NCBI RefSeq assembly: GCF_001729765.1
Contig: NZ_CP017181.1
Coordinates: 2,914,001-2,978,000, forward strand
Direction: 5' to 3'
Length of the DNA stretch: 64,000 nucleotides
Origin: Enterobacter kobei
GTDB lineage: Bacteria > Pseudomonadota > Gammaproteobacteria > Enterobacterales > Enterobacteriaceae
Shown: piece after piece, positions 1 through 9,981 of the stretch
How the letters are laid out: each line of letters begins with the position of its first letter
How positions within the stretch are numbered: the stretch's first letter is position 1
Position numbers and translations under genes: made by a program
The notes under the pieces: generated by a model
Told to the model about the DNA's origin: nothing
Database searches by the model: none
Seen by the model: only the letters and a program-made list of their open reading frames with translations

Positions 1-1150
1 CTGCCCGGTCTGACGCATACGCTCTGGTGTCAATTTCGCGTAGCGCTCCGTACTTTGAATACTCGCATGCGCCAGTTGGGCTTTAACGTCATACAAACTG
101 TACTGACCACTGGAGACAAGTAATGATGCGACAGAATGGCGCGTGGTGTGGAAACAGACTTCACTTTTATTTATCCCGCACTCTGCCAGTATTTTTTCAT
201 AGGCCCATCGGGGTTCAGATATCGGTTTTCCATTGTCCTTTATGGCGAACAGATAGGGATTACTGCCAACCCGTGGGATCGAATCAATAATTGATAATGC
301 GGCTTCGCTAAGATATACAGTCCGGCTGCGACCATTCTTTGTATAAGGAATAAACAAGGACCTGTTATCTCGATCAACATGTTTGTGCATGACGTTAAGC
401 ATTTCTGATTTGCGGGTACCGGTTAACAACAGCATCGCTATCAGTCCCCCAGCAGCCTTATTGGGATATCGTGCCGCAGCGTCGAGGATCCTCCTGATCT
501 CATCAGCGTCAAAAAAGCGCGTCCGCTGATTATTTTCCTTTAGCAAAGGGATCTTATCGGCTTCATTCTTCTCCAGGACATCCTGTCGTAGCGCATAACG
601 CCCCATAGTTTTCAGAATAGCCAGTGCCCTGTTACAGGTAGAAGGTGCATACTGCTGGCCGTGAATACGGCCCTCAAGCATGTCAAAAAGCACCTGCTGA
701 ATCTCCCGGGCCCGAAGGTCGCAGTAACGTATCTTCCCCAGACGAGGTTCAATGTATTGCGTGAAACGCTGAACATCCTTATCCCAGGACTTTTTATGGC
801 GTTTGATGAACGGAACATAGGTCTGGTGAAAAAACTCACTAAGTGTTGGCATCGCACGATAATTATCGCGTTCTGCTTTAGGGTCATTTCCCAGTGCAAT
901 CGCCTCCTTGTGACGACGAGCTATCTGACGGGCTGTCCCCACATCGATTTCAGGGAATCTGCCAATACTGATACTTTTTTTGGTACCGTGGAATGTGTAG
1001 CGCAGGAGGAAACGTTTGTTACCCGTTCGACCTGAGACATTTGAGGCCAATGACCTCGGTATCTGATACCTCTAGCTCTGTAGATCTGGTATCTGTGTTT
1101 GCCGGAAGGGCTTTGATGGATGAATTGGTGAATCGGAAGGATTTTTGCAT
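1..1150 (-). pseudogene. Tyrosine-recombinase integrase, frameshifted, C-terminus off the left edge
   Basis: This is a site-specific tyrosine recombinase of the P4-like type with an N-terminal DUF4102-like arm-binding domain. Reading starts at the ATG at 1150, preceded by an AGGA-type ribosome binding site (MQKSFRFTNSSIKALP...), and runs 43 codons to a TAA at 1021-1019. Skipping one base (T, at 1021) restores a reading frame that stays open to base 1 and carries every catalytic landmark: Arg in LLTGTRKSE, HTTRH, the His of AHAS and Tyr in ERYAKL. The break is therefore a single-base insertion or equivalent frameshift. It may be a real inactivation, a recoding site or a sequencing error. No internal start restores the arm domain. 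Confidence 0.85.
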
Positions 1151-1230
1151 ATTTATCCTCATGTATCTGATTGATATCATGAAAATAATATATATCTGAA
1201 GGTGTTTTTATTACGGGGCAGGATTGAAGA

Positions 1231-1971
1231 ATGGAAAAGCTATTAGACGCGTACAAACGGATATTGCAGGAAGTTAACGCCCAGTCATTTAACCTGAATG
1301 AGGATAAATACTCAGGCGTATTTTTACCCGTACCCTTTGAAGAATACTGGCATTCACCGATAAAAATCATGCTGGTTGGACGTGAAACCGCAGGCTGGAA
1401 TACGCTGAATGGTAAGAATACGATATCACGGGTGTTGGGACTTATACCTGACGTCACCATCGGTCAAGTGGTTGAAGAAGCTGTAGATCGTTACAGGAAA
1501 CATCTTCCGGTACAAAATTATGGCACCACCAACCTCAAATCACGTAGCCGCTTCACGCAGTATCATTTCCGGCTGGCCCGGGAGCTTAATATTCCTCCTC
1601 AGGCTATCGTGTATGCCAATCTACTGGCGTGGGATTACGATGGGCTGACACCTCTCACCCGACCTGTAAATGAAGTGCAGGAAGTCATATTAGCCTCACT
1701 GAAACTGCTGGCGGTACAAATTAAACACCTTGAACCAAATTTCATCATCTTTGCATCCGGAGCCCGGAGAACAGACTACATCATAAAACAAGTGCTTACT
1801 GAGTTAGGCGGCTATGAGACTTCTTCAGTCATACCGGGGAAGCTGTGGGAGTTCAAAACAGGTAATGCAATCTGTTTCAGAATTGCCCATCCAAGGGCTA
1901 TGCGCGGACACCAGAAGTACAGAGATGAGGTGATTGCACGAATTAAGCAACTTTGTACTCAGGGTGGCTAG
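1231..1971 (+). CDS. Unrecognised 246-aa island protein, possibly uracil-DNA-glycosylase-fold
   Basis: I do not recognise this gene with certainty. The protein is soluble, with no signal peptide or membrane segment. It has a hydrophobic strand leading into a glycine-rich motif, IKIMLVGRETAGWN (residues 44-57), a mid-region strand FIIFASGARR (171-180), and near the C-terminus FRIAHPRAMRGH with His220-Pro221. A strand plus G-R/Q-E loop early and a His-Pro loop late loosely recall the uracil-DNA glycosylase superfamily, but that is only an impression and no catalytic residue is proven. It is read divergently from the integrase, 80 bp away, and ends 241 bp before tRNA-Leu, so it is probably island cargo. 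Confidence 0.6.
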   Translation: MEKLLDAYKRILQEVNAQSFNLNEDKYSGVFLPVPFEEYWHSPIKIMLVGRETAGWNTLNGKNTISRVLGLIPDVTIGQVVEEAVDRYRKHLPVQNYGTTNLKSRSRFTQYHFRLARELNIPPQAIVYANLLAWDYDGLTPLTRPVNEVQEVILASLKLLAVQIKHLEPNFIIFASGARRTDYIIKQVLTELGGYETSSVIPGKLWEFKTGNAICFRIAHPRAMRGHQKYRDEVIARIKQLCTQGG

Positions 1972-2147
1972 AGCATTACAGCTTGCTCAGCAGGGCCCCC
2001 TTCCCGGAAGAGTACCGGAAAACAGGCAAAACGACCTGGTTCTCTATGCTGGAGGCGACACGTTCGATTCGGCATTACCACGCTGGAGATTGCAGCTCAT
2101 TGCACCCCGTGAGCACAGGATATGCACAGGACATGAATTTCAGGCAC

Positions 2148-2170
2148 AAAAAAACCACCCGTAGGTGGTT
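2148..2170 (-). terminator. Intrinsic terminator downstream of the tRNA operon
   Basis: A 7-bp stem (AACCACC/GGTGGTT) with a CGTA loop is followed on the minus strand by seven T residues. It lies 43 bp beyond the CCA end of tRNA-Leu. It would end transcription from pgsA and the three tRNAs before the island genes. Confidence 0.75.
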
Positions 2171-2212
2171 TCACGACACTGCTTATTGCTCTGATTATTC
2201 TGATGTTTCCCA

Positions 2213-2299
2213 TGGTAGCCGGAGTGGGACTTGAACCCACACAGCGCGAACGCCGAGGGATTTTAAATCCCTTGTGTCTACCGATTCCACCATCCGGCC
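2213..2299 (-). tRNA. leuZ: tRNA-Leu (anticodon TAA)
   Basis: Class II tRNA of 87 nt including an encoded CCA. The acceptor stem GGCCGGA pairs with TCCGGCT, the long variable arm is present, and the TTTAAAA anticodon loop gives TAA. It is the last gene of the glyW-cysT-leuZ cluster downstream of pgsA, as in E. coli. Its 3' end faces the integrase-bearing island and is the likely attachment site. Confidence 0.95.
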
Positions 2300-2310
2300 A
2301 GGGAAGAAAG

Positions 2311-2384
2311 TGGAGGCGCGTTCCGGAGTCGAACCGGACTAGACGGATTTGCAATCCGCTACATAACCGCTTTGCTAACGCGCC
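2311..2384 (-). tRNA. cysT: tRNA-Cys (anticodon GCA)
   Basis: 74 nt with encoded CCA. The acceptor GGCGCG pairs with CGCGCC, the anticodon arm CGGATTGCAAATCCG carries GCA, and the TTCGA T-loop is intact. It is the middle gene of the three-tRNA cluster. Confidence 0.96.
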
Positions 2385-2430
2385 GTAAAACTTTTCTAAC
2401 TGACACCCGCTACTGCGCATGTCTTTAATC

Positions 2431-2506
<76 letters not shown>

Positions 2507-2658
2507 ATGTCATCAAGTCAACTTCTAAACACTTGATTTCATTATCGTCCGGCTTGCTGTGCCGCCGTTCGATGCGTTGCATTCTACTGATATGACGTTA
2601 TGAGTCAACGTTATTTTTTGCTTCCCTGGATCGTTTGCTGAAAATTACGGCGAAACGA

Positions 2659-3207
2659 TCACTGATCAAGCAAATCCCCGCGCGCAGCGTTCAAATATTG
2701 CAGCATTGACCACAACGTCAGCACTGCCGCTACCCACAGCAGACCAATTCCCGCCCACTCAACCCAGGCGTTTGGACGCCAGAGCATCCAGACCAGCGCC
2801 GCCATCTGTGCGGTCGTTTTCACTTTCCCGATCCAGGAGACCGCCACGCTGCTGCGTTTACCCAACTCCGCCATCCACTCACGCAGCGCAGAAATGATGA
2901 TTTCACGGCCGATCATGGTTGCCGCAGGCAGCGTCACCCACCAGGTATGATAGTGTTCAGCCACCAGCACCATCGCGATAGCAACCATGACCTTATCCGC
3001 TACCGGATCGAGAAACGCGCCGAAGCGAGTGCTTTGATTCCAGCGACGCGCCAGATAGCCATCAAACCAGTCCGTTACCGCTGCGATAAGGAAGATCAAT
3101 GCGCAGGCAAAAGGTGCCCACACAACCGGCAGATAAAACGCCAGCACGAAGAACGGAATGAGTACAACACGAAAGAGAGTGAGCAACGTAGGGATATTAT
3201 ATTGCAT
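2659..3207 (-). CDS. pgsA: CDP-diacylglycerol-glycerol-3-phosphate 3-phosphatidyltransferase
   Basis: This 182-aa inner-membrane enzyme makes phosphatidylglycerol phosphate from CDP-diacylglycerol and glycerol-3-phosphate, the committed step to phosphatidylglycerol and cardiolipin. It has several hydrophobic helices and the CDP-alcohol phosphotransferase signature: DGYLARR at about residues 48-54, followed by G...D...D in [11 protein letters not shown]. Length and sequence match E. coli PgsA nearly end to end. It follows uvrC by 56 bp on the same strand and precedes glyW-cysT-leuZ, the conserved enteric order. Confidence 0.97.
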   Translation of the reverse strand: MQYNIPTLLTLFRVVLIPFFVLAFYLPVVWAPFACALIFLIAAVTDWFDGYLARRWNQSTRFGAFLDPVADKVMVAIAMVLVAEHYHTWWVTLPAATMIGREIIISALREWMAELGKRSSVAVSWIGKVKTTAQMAALVWMLWRPNAWVEWAGIGLLWVAAVLTLWSMLQYLNAARGDLLDQ

Positions 3208-3263
3208 AGTGACGGTAACTATTTGTTGTCAGTAAAATTTAGCTCTATGTTGCTACAGAGCCC

Positions 3264-5096
3264 TCAATGTTTCAACGAGTAGTAGATCTTTTCTGCCAGC
3301 CCTTGCGAAATACCCGGCACTTTTGCAATTTCCTCCATGCTGGCGTTGAGTAATCCTTGCAATCCGCCCATATACTTCAGCAGCATCTGACGACGTTTCG
3401 GCCCGACGCCCTCAATGGTTTCCAGAGTACTGGTATTTTTCACCTTCGCCCGTTTTTTACGGTGCCCGCTGATAGCATGGTCGTGCGATTCATCGCGAAT
3501 ATGCTGGATGACATGCAGCGCCGGGGAGTCTGGCGGCAGACTGAAGCCCTCACCTTCCGGTTCGAAGAACAACGTCTCCAGACCCGCCTTACGATCGGCC
3601 CCTTTCGCCACACCTAACAGCAGCGGATGGTTTTTGTCCCACTCAACGTCGAGCGATTCAAATACCGCTTTCGCCTGGCCAAGCTGGCCTTTACCACCGT
3701 CAATCAGGATCACATCCGGGATCTTGCTCTCTTCAATCGCTTTACCGTAACGACGACGCAGCACCTGATTCATGGCGGCATAGTCGTCCCCCGGCGTAAT
3801 GCCGGTGATGTTATAGCGTCGATACTCGGCGCGCAGCGGGCCATTAGCATCAAACACGACGCAGGATGCTACCGTCTGCTCACCCATCGTATGGCTGATA
3901 TCGAAACACTCCATACGTTTCACTTCCGGCAACTTCAGGAGCGTTGCCAGCGCGGTTAACCGCTGGCTGACCGTCGATTGCTGAGACAATTTTGTGGTCA
4001 GCGCTGTCGCCGCGTTGGTCCGCGCGAGCTTCAGATAACGCGCCCTGTCGCCGCGGGGTTTGGTTTGTACGTTGACCCGACGGCCCGCCAGCTCGGAAAG
4101 CGAATCGGCCAGCAGGGTTTTATCGTCAAGGTTGAAATCGAGCAGGATCTCCGAGGGGAGCGTTCGCATCTGGCTTCCCTGTAGATAGAACTGGCCGACA
4201 AAGGTTTCCACCACTTCCCCCAGCTCGGTGCCACCAGGCACTTTGGGGAAATAGCTGCGGCTGCCGAGTACTTTGCCCTGGCGGATAAACAGCACGTGAA
4301 CACAGGCCATTCCTGCGTCAAAGGAGACGCCGATAACGTCGAGATCGTCACCGGTATTCGAGACAAACTGTTTCTCGGTGACCCGGCGCACCGCCTGAAT
4401 TTGGTCACGGATCCGTGCGGCCTCTTCAAACTCAAGTGCGGCGCTGGCTTTTTCCATCCGCGCGATCAGCTGGGTTAACACCTGATCGTCTTTTCCGGCT
4501 AAGAACAGGCGTACATAGTCCACCTGCTGGGCATACTCATCTTCACTGACCAGCCCGGCAACACAGGGGCCCAGGCAGCGACCAATCTGGTACTGCAGAC
4601 ACGGACGCGAGCGGTTACGGTAGACACTGTTTTCGCACTGACGAATCGGGAAGATTTTTTGCAGCAGTGCCAGCGTCTCCCGCACGGCATAGCCATTCGG
4701 GAAAGGACCAAAATATTCCCCCTTCGCGTGTTTTGCACCACGGTGCATCGCCAGACGCGGATGGGTATCGCCACTCAAGAAGATAAAGGGATAGGATTTA
4801 TCGTCCCGCAACAGCACGTTATAGCGCGGCTGATAGAGCTTTATATAATTGTGCTCAAGCAGCAGGGCTTCGGTTTCGGTATGCGTGACGGTGACATCAA
4901 TATTATGAATGAGAGAGACCAGCGCTTCAGTCTTACGGGAGGCAAGGTTGCTGCGAAAATAGCTGGAAAGGCGTTTTTTAAGGTCTTTCGCCTTCCCCAC
5001 ATAGATAACCGTACCGCCAGCGTCATACATCCGATAGACGCCAGGCTGGCTGGTTACCGTTTTCAGAAATGCTTTTGAATCGAACACATCACTCAC
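3264..5096 (-). CDS. uvrC: Excinuclease ABC subunit C
   Basis: UvrC makes the dual incisions in nucleotide excision repair after UvrA/UvrB locate damage. The 610-aa protein has the N-terminal GIY-YIG nuclease ([24 protein letters not shown], about residues 19-42), a cysteine-containing region, a UvrB-binding UVR motif ([12 protein letters not shown]), the C-terminal RNase H-like nuclease ([13 protein letters not shown]) and paired helix-hairpin-helix motifs at the end ([25 protein letters not shown]). Its ATG overlaps the uvrY stop by 4 bp, implying translational coupling. Normal length. Confidence 0.97.
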   Translation of the reverse strand: MSDVFDSKAFLKTVTSQPGVYRMYDAGGTVIYVGKAKDLKKRLSSYFRSNLASRKTEALVSLIHNIDVTVTHTETEALLLEHNYIKLYQPRYNVLLRDDKSYPFIFLSGDTHPRLAMHRGAKHAKGEYFGPFPNGYAVRETLALLQKIFPIRQCENSVYRNRSRPCLQYQIGRCLGPCVAGLVSEDEYAQQVDYVRLFLAGKDDQVLTQLIARMEKASAALEFEEAARIRDQIQAVRRVTEKQFVSNTGDDLDVIGVSFDAGMACVHVLFIRQGKVLGSRSYFPKVPGGTELGEVVETFVGQFYLQGSQMRTLPSEILLDFNLDDKTLLADSLSELAGRRVNVQTKPRGDRARYLKLARTNAATALTTKLSQQSTVSQRLTALATLLKLPEVKRMECFDISHTMGEQTVASCVVFDANGPLRAEYRRYNITGITPGDDYAAMNQVLRRRYGKAIEESKIPDVILIDGGKGQLGQAKAVFESLDVEWDKNHPLLLGVAKGADRKAGLETLFFEPEGEGFSLPPDSPALHVIQHIRDESHDHAISGHRKKRAKVKNTSTLETIEGVGPKRRQMLLKYMGGLQGLLNASMEEIAKVPGISQGLAEKIYYSLKH

Positions 5097-5749
5097 TGAC
5101 TTAACAACGTCTCCGCATTACATAAACCATGTCGGATGGCCAGATGAGTCAGTTCAACATCACCATGAATGTTCAGTTTACTGAACATTCGATAACGATA
5201 GCTGTTCACCGTTTTCGGGCTGAGGTTCAGCTGTTCCGAGATCTCATTTACCTTCTGACCTTTCGTGATCATCAGCATAATCTGCAATTCGCGCTCAGAC
5301 AAACTGGCAAACGGGGACTCGTTTTTCTCGGGTTCGATCTGGCTCAAAGCCATCTGTTGCGCAATGTCAGAGGCGATGTAACGCTGCCCGGCAAACACGG
5401 AGCGGATGGCATTGACGACCTCCTGCGGAGCGGCACCTTTACTCAGGTAACCGGCCGCACCCGCCTGCATCACTTTCGCAGGCAGTGGATTTTCAGTATG
5501 CACGGTCAGCATGATGACTTTGGTATCTACGAAGGTACGCGCAATTTTGCGCGTTGCCTCAAGGCCACCGATGCCGGGCATGTTCATATCCATCAGCACC
5601 ACATCGGCGGAGTTTGTGCGGCACCATTTTACGGCATCTTCCCCACAGCACACCTCTCCGGCAACTTTAATCCCTTTTATATCTTCAAGAATGCGTCGTA
5701 TCCCTGCGCGCACCAGTTCGTGGTCATCAACAAGAAGGACGTTGATCAA
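5093..5749 (-). CDS. uvrY: BarA-partner response regulator UvrY
   Basis: UvrY (SirA/GacA family, 218 aa) is the DNA-binding response regulator phosphorylated by BarA. In enterics it activates the CsrB/CsrC small RNAs that antagonise CsrA, linking short-chain carboxylates to motility, carbon storage and biofilm. The receiver domain has acidic DD at residues 8-9, phosphoacceptor Asp54 in VLMDMNMPG and Lys in LSKGA. The C-terminal LuxR-type HTH is [22 protein letters not shown]...[16 protein letters not shown]. It starts the uvrY-uvrC unit and overlaps uvrC by 4 bp. Confidence 0.96.
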   Translation of the reverse strand: MINVLLVDDHELVRAGIRRILEDIKGIKVAGEVCCGEDAVKWCRTNSADVVLMDMNMPGIGGLEATRKIARTFVDTKVIMLTVHTENPLPAKVMQAGAAGYLSKGAAPQEVVNAIRSVFAGQRYIASDIAQQMALSQIEPEKNESPFASLSERELQIMLMITKGQKVNEISEQLNLSPKTVNSYRYRMFSKLNIHGDVELTHLAIRHGLCNAETLLSQ

Positions 5750-6213
5750 AGGAAATGTCTCCAGAATAGGGATAACGCTACTGAGTGATAATTTGGTTTA
5801 TATTAACGGTTTTCCTCACAAGATTAAAACGTTAAAAAATCGGCTATTCGATTTTGCTCTCGTTTTTGGAAATTAGCCTGTACAGTCCGTGGAAAGAGAG
5901 TCCTTGCCATCAGGGCTTTTGCGCTTTTTTTTAAGCATCCGTATTCAAAAAGTTACAAAAACCTTGCTCCTTTTCTTCGGGGAAAACAGTTTTCAGATTT
6001 TTGTAACAATAATTAACGGTAAGCAAACCACTCATAAACAATTAATAGTCATACCAGGGCATCAGTCTACCGCCTGGCGGAGTTTACGCAAATAAACAGC
6101 GCAGTAAAAGTACGAAAAACAACCGCTGCATTTTTTGCTACAGCTTGTGGTATACTCCGCCGCCTTGACTTTCGTCGTCGCGCTTTAGCGCCGTTTAATA
6201 ATGAGGAAAATAA
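5750..6213. other. 464-bp intergenic region between uvrY and yecF
   Basis: This divergent region carries the promoters of uvrY (leftward) and yecF (rightward). It is A/T-rich, with several oligo-T and oligo-A tracts between about 5820 and 6060. I see no convincing extra gene. The clearest element is an extended -10 next to yecF, listed separately. Confidence 0.5.
6148..6156 (+). promoter_or_regulatory. Extended -10 promoter element of yecF
   Basis: TGGTATACT fits the extended -10 pattern TGnTATAAT with one mismatch. It lies 57 bp before the yecF start codon, which has its own GAGGAAA ribosome binding site. No good -35 is spaced 17 bp upstream, as is usual for extended -10 promoters. Confidence 0.45.
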
Positions 6214-6438
6214 ATGAGCACACCTGAATTTGCCACTGCGGAGAATAACCAGGAACTGGCACAGGAAGTAAACTGCCTGAAAGCACTGCTGACGCTGATG
6301 CTGCAGGCGATGGGCCAGGCTGATGCTGGTCGTGTGATCATTAAAATGGAAAAGCAAATCGCGCAGATGGAAGACCAGGCGGAATCGGCTGTATTTGCAA
6401 ACACCGTTAAGCAAATTAAACAAGCGTACCGCCAGTAA
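6214..6438 (+). CDS. yecF: YecF, DUF2594 small protein
   Basis: A 74-aa conserved enteric protein of unknown function, recognised by sequence ([23 protein letters not shown]...) and by position between uvrY and sdiA. The predicted structure is mostly helical with a heptad-like middle region ([21 protein letters not shown]), suggesting a small coiled-coil or helical bundle. There is no signal peptide. The start is supported by AATGAGGAAAATAA immediately upstream. It is convergent with sdiA across a shared hairpin. Confidence 0.9.
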   Translation: MSTPEFATAENNQELAQEVNCLKALLTLMLQAMGQADAGRVIIKMEKQIAQMEDQAESAVFANTVKQIKQAYRQ

Positions 6439-6439
6439 C

Positions 6440-6471
6440 AAAAAACGGCTGGATGCACTGCATTCAGCCGT
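6440..6471 (-). terminator. sdiA terminator
   Basis: The inverted repeat ACGGCTG...CAGCCGT (6445-6471), with an inner TGCA/TGCA pairing, is followed on the minus strand by six T residues (A-run at 6440-6445). It sits between the convergent yecF and sdiA stops and is oriented for sdiA. Confidence 0.75.
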
Positions 6472-6504
6472 CCGCTCGTCTGTCACGCAGAACGTACTCG
6501 CTAA

Positions 6505-7227
6505 TCAGATCAGTCCCGTTGCCGCCGCGTAACAAGCAATCTGGGTTTTGTTGGGTGCATTGAATTTTTTCTGCATATTCTTCTGATGGAAGTTAACCGT
6601 ATTCTCTGAAATGGAGAGAATGATCGCTATTTCCGCTGACGTCTTCCCTTCCGCAGTCCATTTCAGAATTTCCCGCTCACGCTTGCTGAATTTCATCTCT
6701 GGCGGCATCACCATCCCATCTTCAAAACGCAACAACGTGGTTAATGCCATTTGCACCAGCATTTGCAACCGTAGTTCTATTTCTTCCTGCCTGTACGGCA
6801 CATCCTGCACACTCGTACGGGAAACCGAGAGGAAACCGAGCGCGTGATTAGGCAGCATCAGACACTGCGTTATTCCCGTGCGTAAACCGTGATCCTGTGC
6901 GTTATGCCATAACTCCTGCGCATCCACGAATAATGCGTCCGTCCAGGGAAGATGACCCTGAATGAAATTCTCCGGCTTTAAAACCGGATCAATCGCGAAA
7001 TAGTTCGCGGATTGATATTGCGCCATCCACTGCTTTGGATAAGTGGTTTGCAACGAGACCTTGGGCCGCGTAAATGGTACGGGATGGCGCACGCAGAGCG
7101 CGTAATAATCGAATTCAAGCGCCTGCGTTTGTCGCTGAAGTTCCTGATATACCTCGTCGGCACAGGTCAATTCCTGAAACCGGAGGAAGCAATCCCGTCG
7201 CCAGGTGAAAAAGTCTGAATCCTTCAT
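6505..7227 (-). CDS. sdiA: LuxR-type AHL receptor and transcription factor SdiA
   Basis: SdiA is the orphan LuxR homologue of enterics. It binds N-acyl-homoserine lactones made by other bacteria and activates its targets without a cognate LuxI. The 240-aa protein has an autoinducer-binding domain (residues about 1-170, with conserved YYALCVRHP, W and D positions such as YFAIDPVLKP and WTDALF) and a C-terminal LuxR HTH (FSKREREILKWTAEGKTSAEIAIILSISENTVNFH). No luxI-type synthase is visible nearby. It lies downstream of the tcy genes on the same strand, separated by 221 bp. Confidence 0.96.
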   Translation of the reverse strand: MKDSDFFTWRRDCFLRFQELTCADEVYQELQRQTQALEFDYYALCVRHPVPFTRPKVSLQTTYPKQWMAQYQSANYFAIDPVLKPENFIQGHLPWTDALFVDAQELWHNAQDHGLRTGITQCLMLPNHALGFLSVSRTSVQDVPYRQEEIELRLQMLVQMALTTLLRFEDGMVMPPEMKFSKREREILKWTAEGKTSAEIAIILSISENTVNFHQKNMQKKFNAPNKTQIACYAAATGLI

Positions 7228-7448
7228 ACTTACTAAAAGAAGCCTCTGAAAAGATAATCATTATTATGGTGAATATAACCTAACACATAAAACTTATTTC
7301 TAACCACAAAATATCGGCAATAACACAATTAACTTTACTATTGATAAGGCTTATCTGCGTCGGGTGGAATAAAAAAGCAGACGCCCGGGGCAACAGGGAG
7401 AATAATTTGCTCCAGAAAAGATTTCCGGAGCAAATAAGGACAAAAATG

Positions 7449-8201
7449 CTACTGCATGAGGAATTTTTCAAGGAACTGGCGGGTTCGCGGCTGTTGAGGA
7501 TCCGCAAATAAACTTTTCGCCGGCCCCTGCTCCACAATCCGCCCCTGGTCCATGAAAATGGCCCTGTCCGCCACGTCACGAGCAAAGCTCATTTCATGGG
7601 TCACGATGACCATCGTGCGCTTCTCCTGCGCCAGCTGGCGAATGGTGTTCAGCACTTCGCCCACCAGCTCGGGATCGAGCGCGGAGGTCGGTTCATCAAA
7701 CAGGATCACGTCAGGGCGCATCGCCAGCGCACGCGCTATCGCCACGCGCTGCTGCTGGCCTCCTGACAGGCGGCGCGGATAGCTGGTCTCTTTACCTGCC
7801 AGCCCAACTTTAGCGAGCAGCTCGCGTGCACGCGCCGTCGCGTCCTCTTTTGGCTCACCTTTTACGATGACCGGCCCTTCAATAATGTTTTCCAGTACCG
7901 TGCGGTGCGGAAAAAGATTGAAGTTCTGGAAAACAAAGCCCACATGCTGACGCAGACGGCGAATTAATCCTTTCTGCTGACTGATGGATTTACCGGTATC
8001 AATCGTAATCTCCCCGACCCGGATGGTGCCCCCTTCCGGCTGTTCAAGCAGGTTAATACTGCGCAGTAGCGTCGTTTTTCCCGACCCGCTCGGCCCGATA
8101 ATCGCCACCACTTCGCCCTGCTCCACTTCCAGATCGATCCCGTGGAGCACCGTTTGACCATGGAATTTTTTCACCAGGTTTTTAACGTCGATAGCACTCA
8201 T
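7449..8201 (-). CDS. tcyN: L-cystine ABC transporter ATP-binding protein
   Basis: TcyN (YecC) is the ATPase of the TcyJLN cystine importer, on the cytoplasmic face. In its 250 aa it shows Walker A GPSGSGKTT (about residues 36-44), the Q-loop VFQNFNLFPH, the signature LSGGQQQR, Walker B VILFDEPTSALD and the H-loop VTHEM, typical of polar amino-acid importers. Its start overlaps the stop of tcyL by 4 bp, so the two are translationally coupled. Confidence 0.95.
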   Translation of the reverse strand: MSAIDVKNLVKKFHGQTVLHGIDLEVEQGEVVAIIGPSGSGKTTLLRSINLLEQPEGGTIRVGEITIDTGKSISQQKGLIRRLRQHVGFVFQNFNLFPHRTVLENIIEGPVIVKGEPKEDATARARELLAKVGLAGKETSYPRRLSGGQQQRVAIARALAMRPDVILFDEPTSALDPELVGEVLNTIRQLAQEKRTMVIVTHEMSFARDVADRAIFMDQGRIVEQGPAKSLFADPQQPRTRQFLEKFLMQ

Positions 8202-8866
8202 TTTGGATCACGCTCCTGGCGGTTAAGCTGGTTTTCAAAATAGTTTTGCAGAGCAGACAACACCGTTGCCATCACCCAGTAAATCAGCGAGGCAGCCAGA
8301 TACATGGTGAAGACTTCAAGGGTGCGCGAGGTAATAAGCTGCGCCTGACGGAACAGTTCAGGAACCTGAATCGTTGCGGCCAGAGAGGTATCTTTGACCA
8401 GGCTGATGAAGCTGTTGCTCAGCGGCGGAAGCGCCACCCGCGCAGCCTGCGGCAAAATAGCGCGACGCAATGTTTGCCACGGCGTCATCCCGATACTGGC
8501 CGCCGCTTCCCACTGACCTTTATCAATGGACGAGATTGCCGCGCGCAGGGTTTCAGAGGTATAGGCCGCCGTATTGAGCGACAGGCCAATCATCGCCGCC
8601 GGGATCGGATCCAGCTCGATACCGAATTGCGGTAGACCGTAGTAGATCATAAAGAGCTGAGCAATGAGTGGCGTACCGCGAAACACGGAGATATAGAAGC
8701 GCGCCAGCCAGCGTACCGGCAGAATGGGCGACATACGCATTAAAGCCAGCACGAAGCCCAGCACGAGGCCGAAGAACATCCCGCCAATACTCAGCTGGAG
8801 CGTGAATACCGCACCTTTCAGCAGATACGGCAGTGAATCAATAACCAGTTGTATACTTTCTTGCAT
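8198..8866 (-). CDS. tcyL: L-cystine ABC transporter permease
   Basis: TcyL (YecS) is the inner-membrane permease of the cystine importer, 222 aa with about five membrane helices. The permease EAA loop is near EAAASIGMTPWQTLRRAILPQAARVALPP (about residues 139-167) and would contact TcyN. The order dcyD-tcyL-tcyN on one strand, with 21 bp before and a 4-bp overlap after, indicates one transcript. Sequence and length match the enteric family. Confidence 0.95.
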   Translation of the reverse strand: MQESIQLVIDSLPYLLKGAVFTLQLSIGGMFFGLVLGFVLALMRMSPILPVRWLARFYISVFRGTPLIAQLFMIYYGLPQFGIELDPIPAAMIGLSLNTAAYTSETLRAAISSIDKGQWEAAASIGMTPWQTLRRAILPQAARVALPPLSNSFISLVKDTSLAATIQVPELFRQAQLITSRTLEVFTMYLAASLIYWVMATVLSALQNYFENQLNRQERDPK

Positions 8867-8887
8867 TATTATTTTTCGACCTGATTT

Positions 8888-9889
<1,002 letters not shown>

Positions 9890-9938
9890 TCAGACAAAAT
9901 GTGATATTTTTCATTATGCACGCAGACGCGTAAGAAAT

Positions 9939-9969
9939 AAAAAAGGCGCTTTTAAAAGCGCCTTTTTTT
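9939..9969. terminator. Terminator between tcyJ and dcyD
   Basis: A near-perfect palindrome, AAGGCGCTTTT/AAAAGCGCCTT, is flanked by A and T runs and so can work on both strands. It follows the tcyJ stop by 12 bp. It probably reduces readthrough from the abundant binding-protein transcript into dcyD-tcyL-tcyN. Confidence 0.8.
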
Positions 9970-9981
9970 CACGTCAAAGAC

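Larger units (their letters stand above)
1..2212. mobile_element. Edge of an integrated island/prophage next to leuZ
   Basis: Everything between the 3' end of tRNA-Leu and the left end of the window is foreign to the pgsA-glyW-cysT-leuZ neighbourhood. It starts with a terminator, then an unrecognised 246-aa gene, then a tyrosine recombinase reading away from the tRNA. A tRNA 3' end followed within about 1 kb by a phage-type integrase is the usual arrangement of an element integrated into a tRNA gene. The far boundary and the second att copy lie outside the window, so element size and type are unknown. The assignment is inferred from gene content and position. Confidence 0.7.

Noticed and set aside
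921..1460. Open 179-codon minus-strand frame across the integrase start and the following gene
   Set aside because: It runs antisense to the 246-aa gene and out of frame with the integrase; the integrase reading with its catalytic motifs explains the region better.
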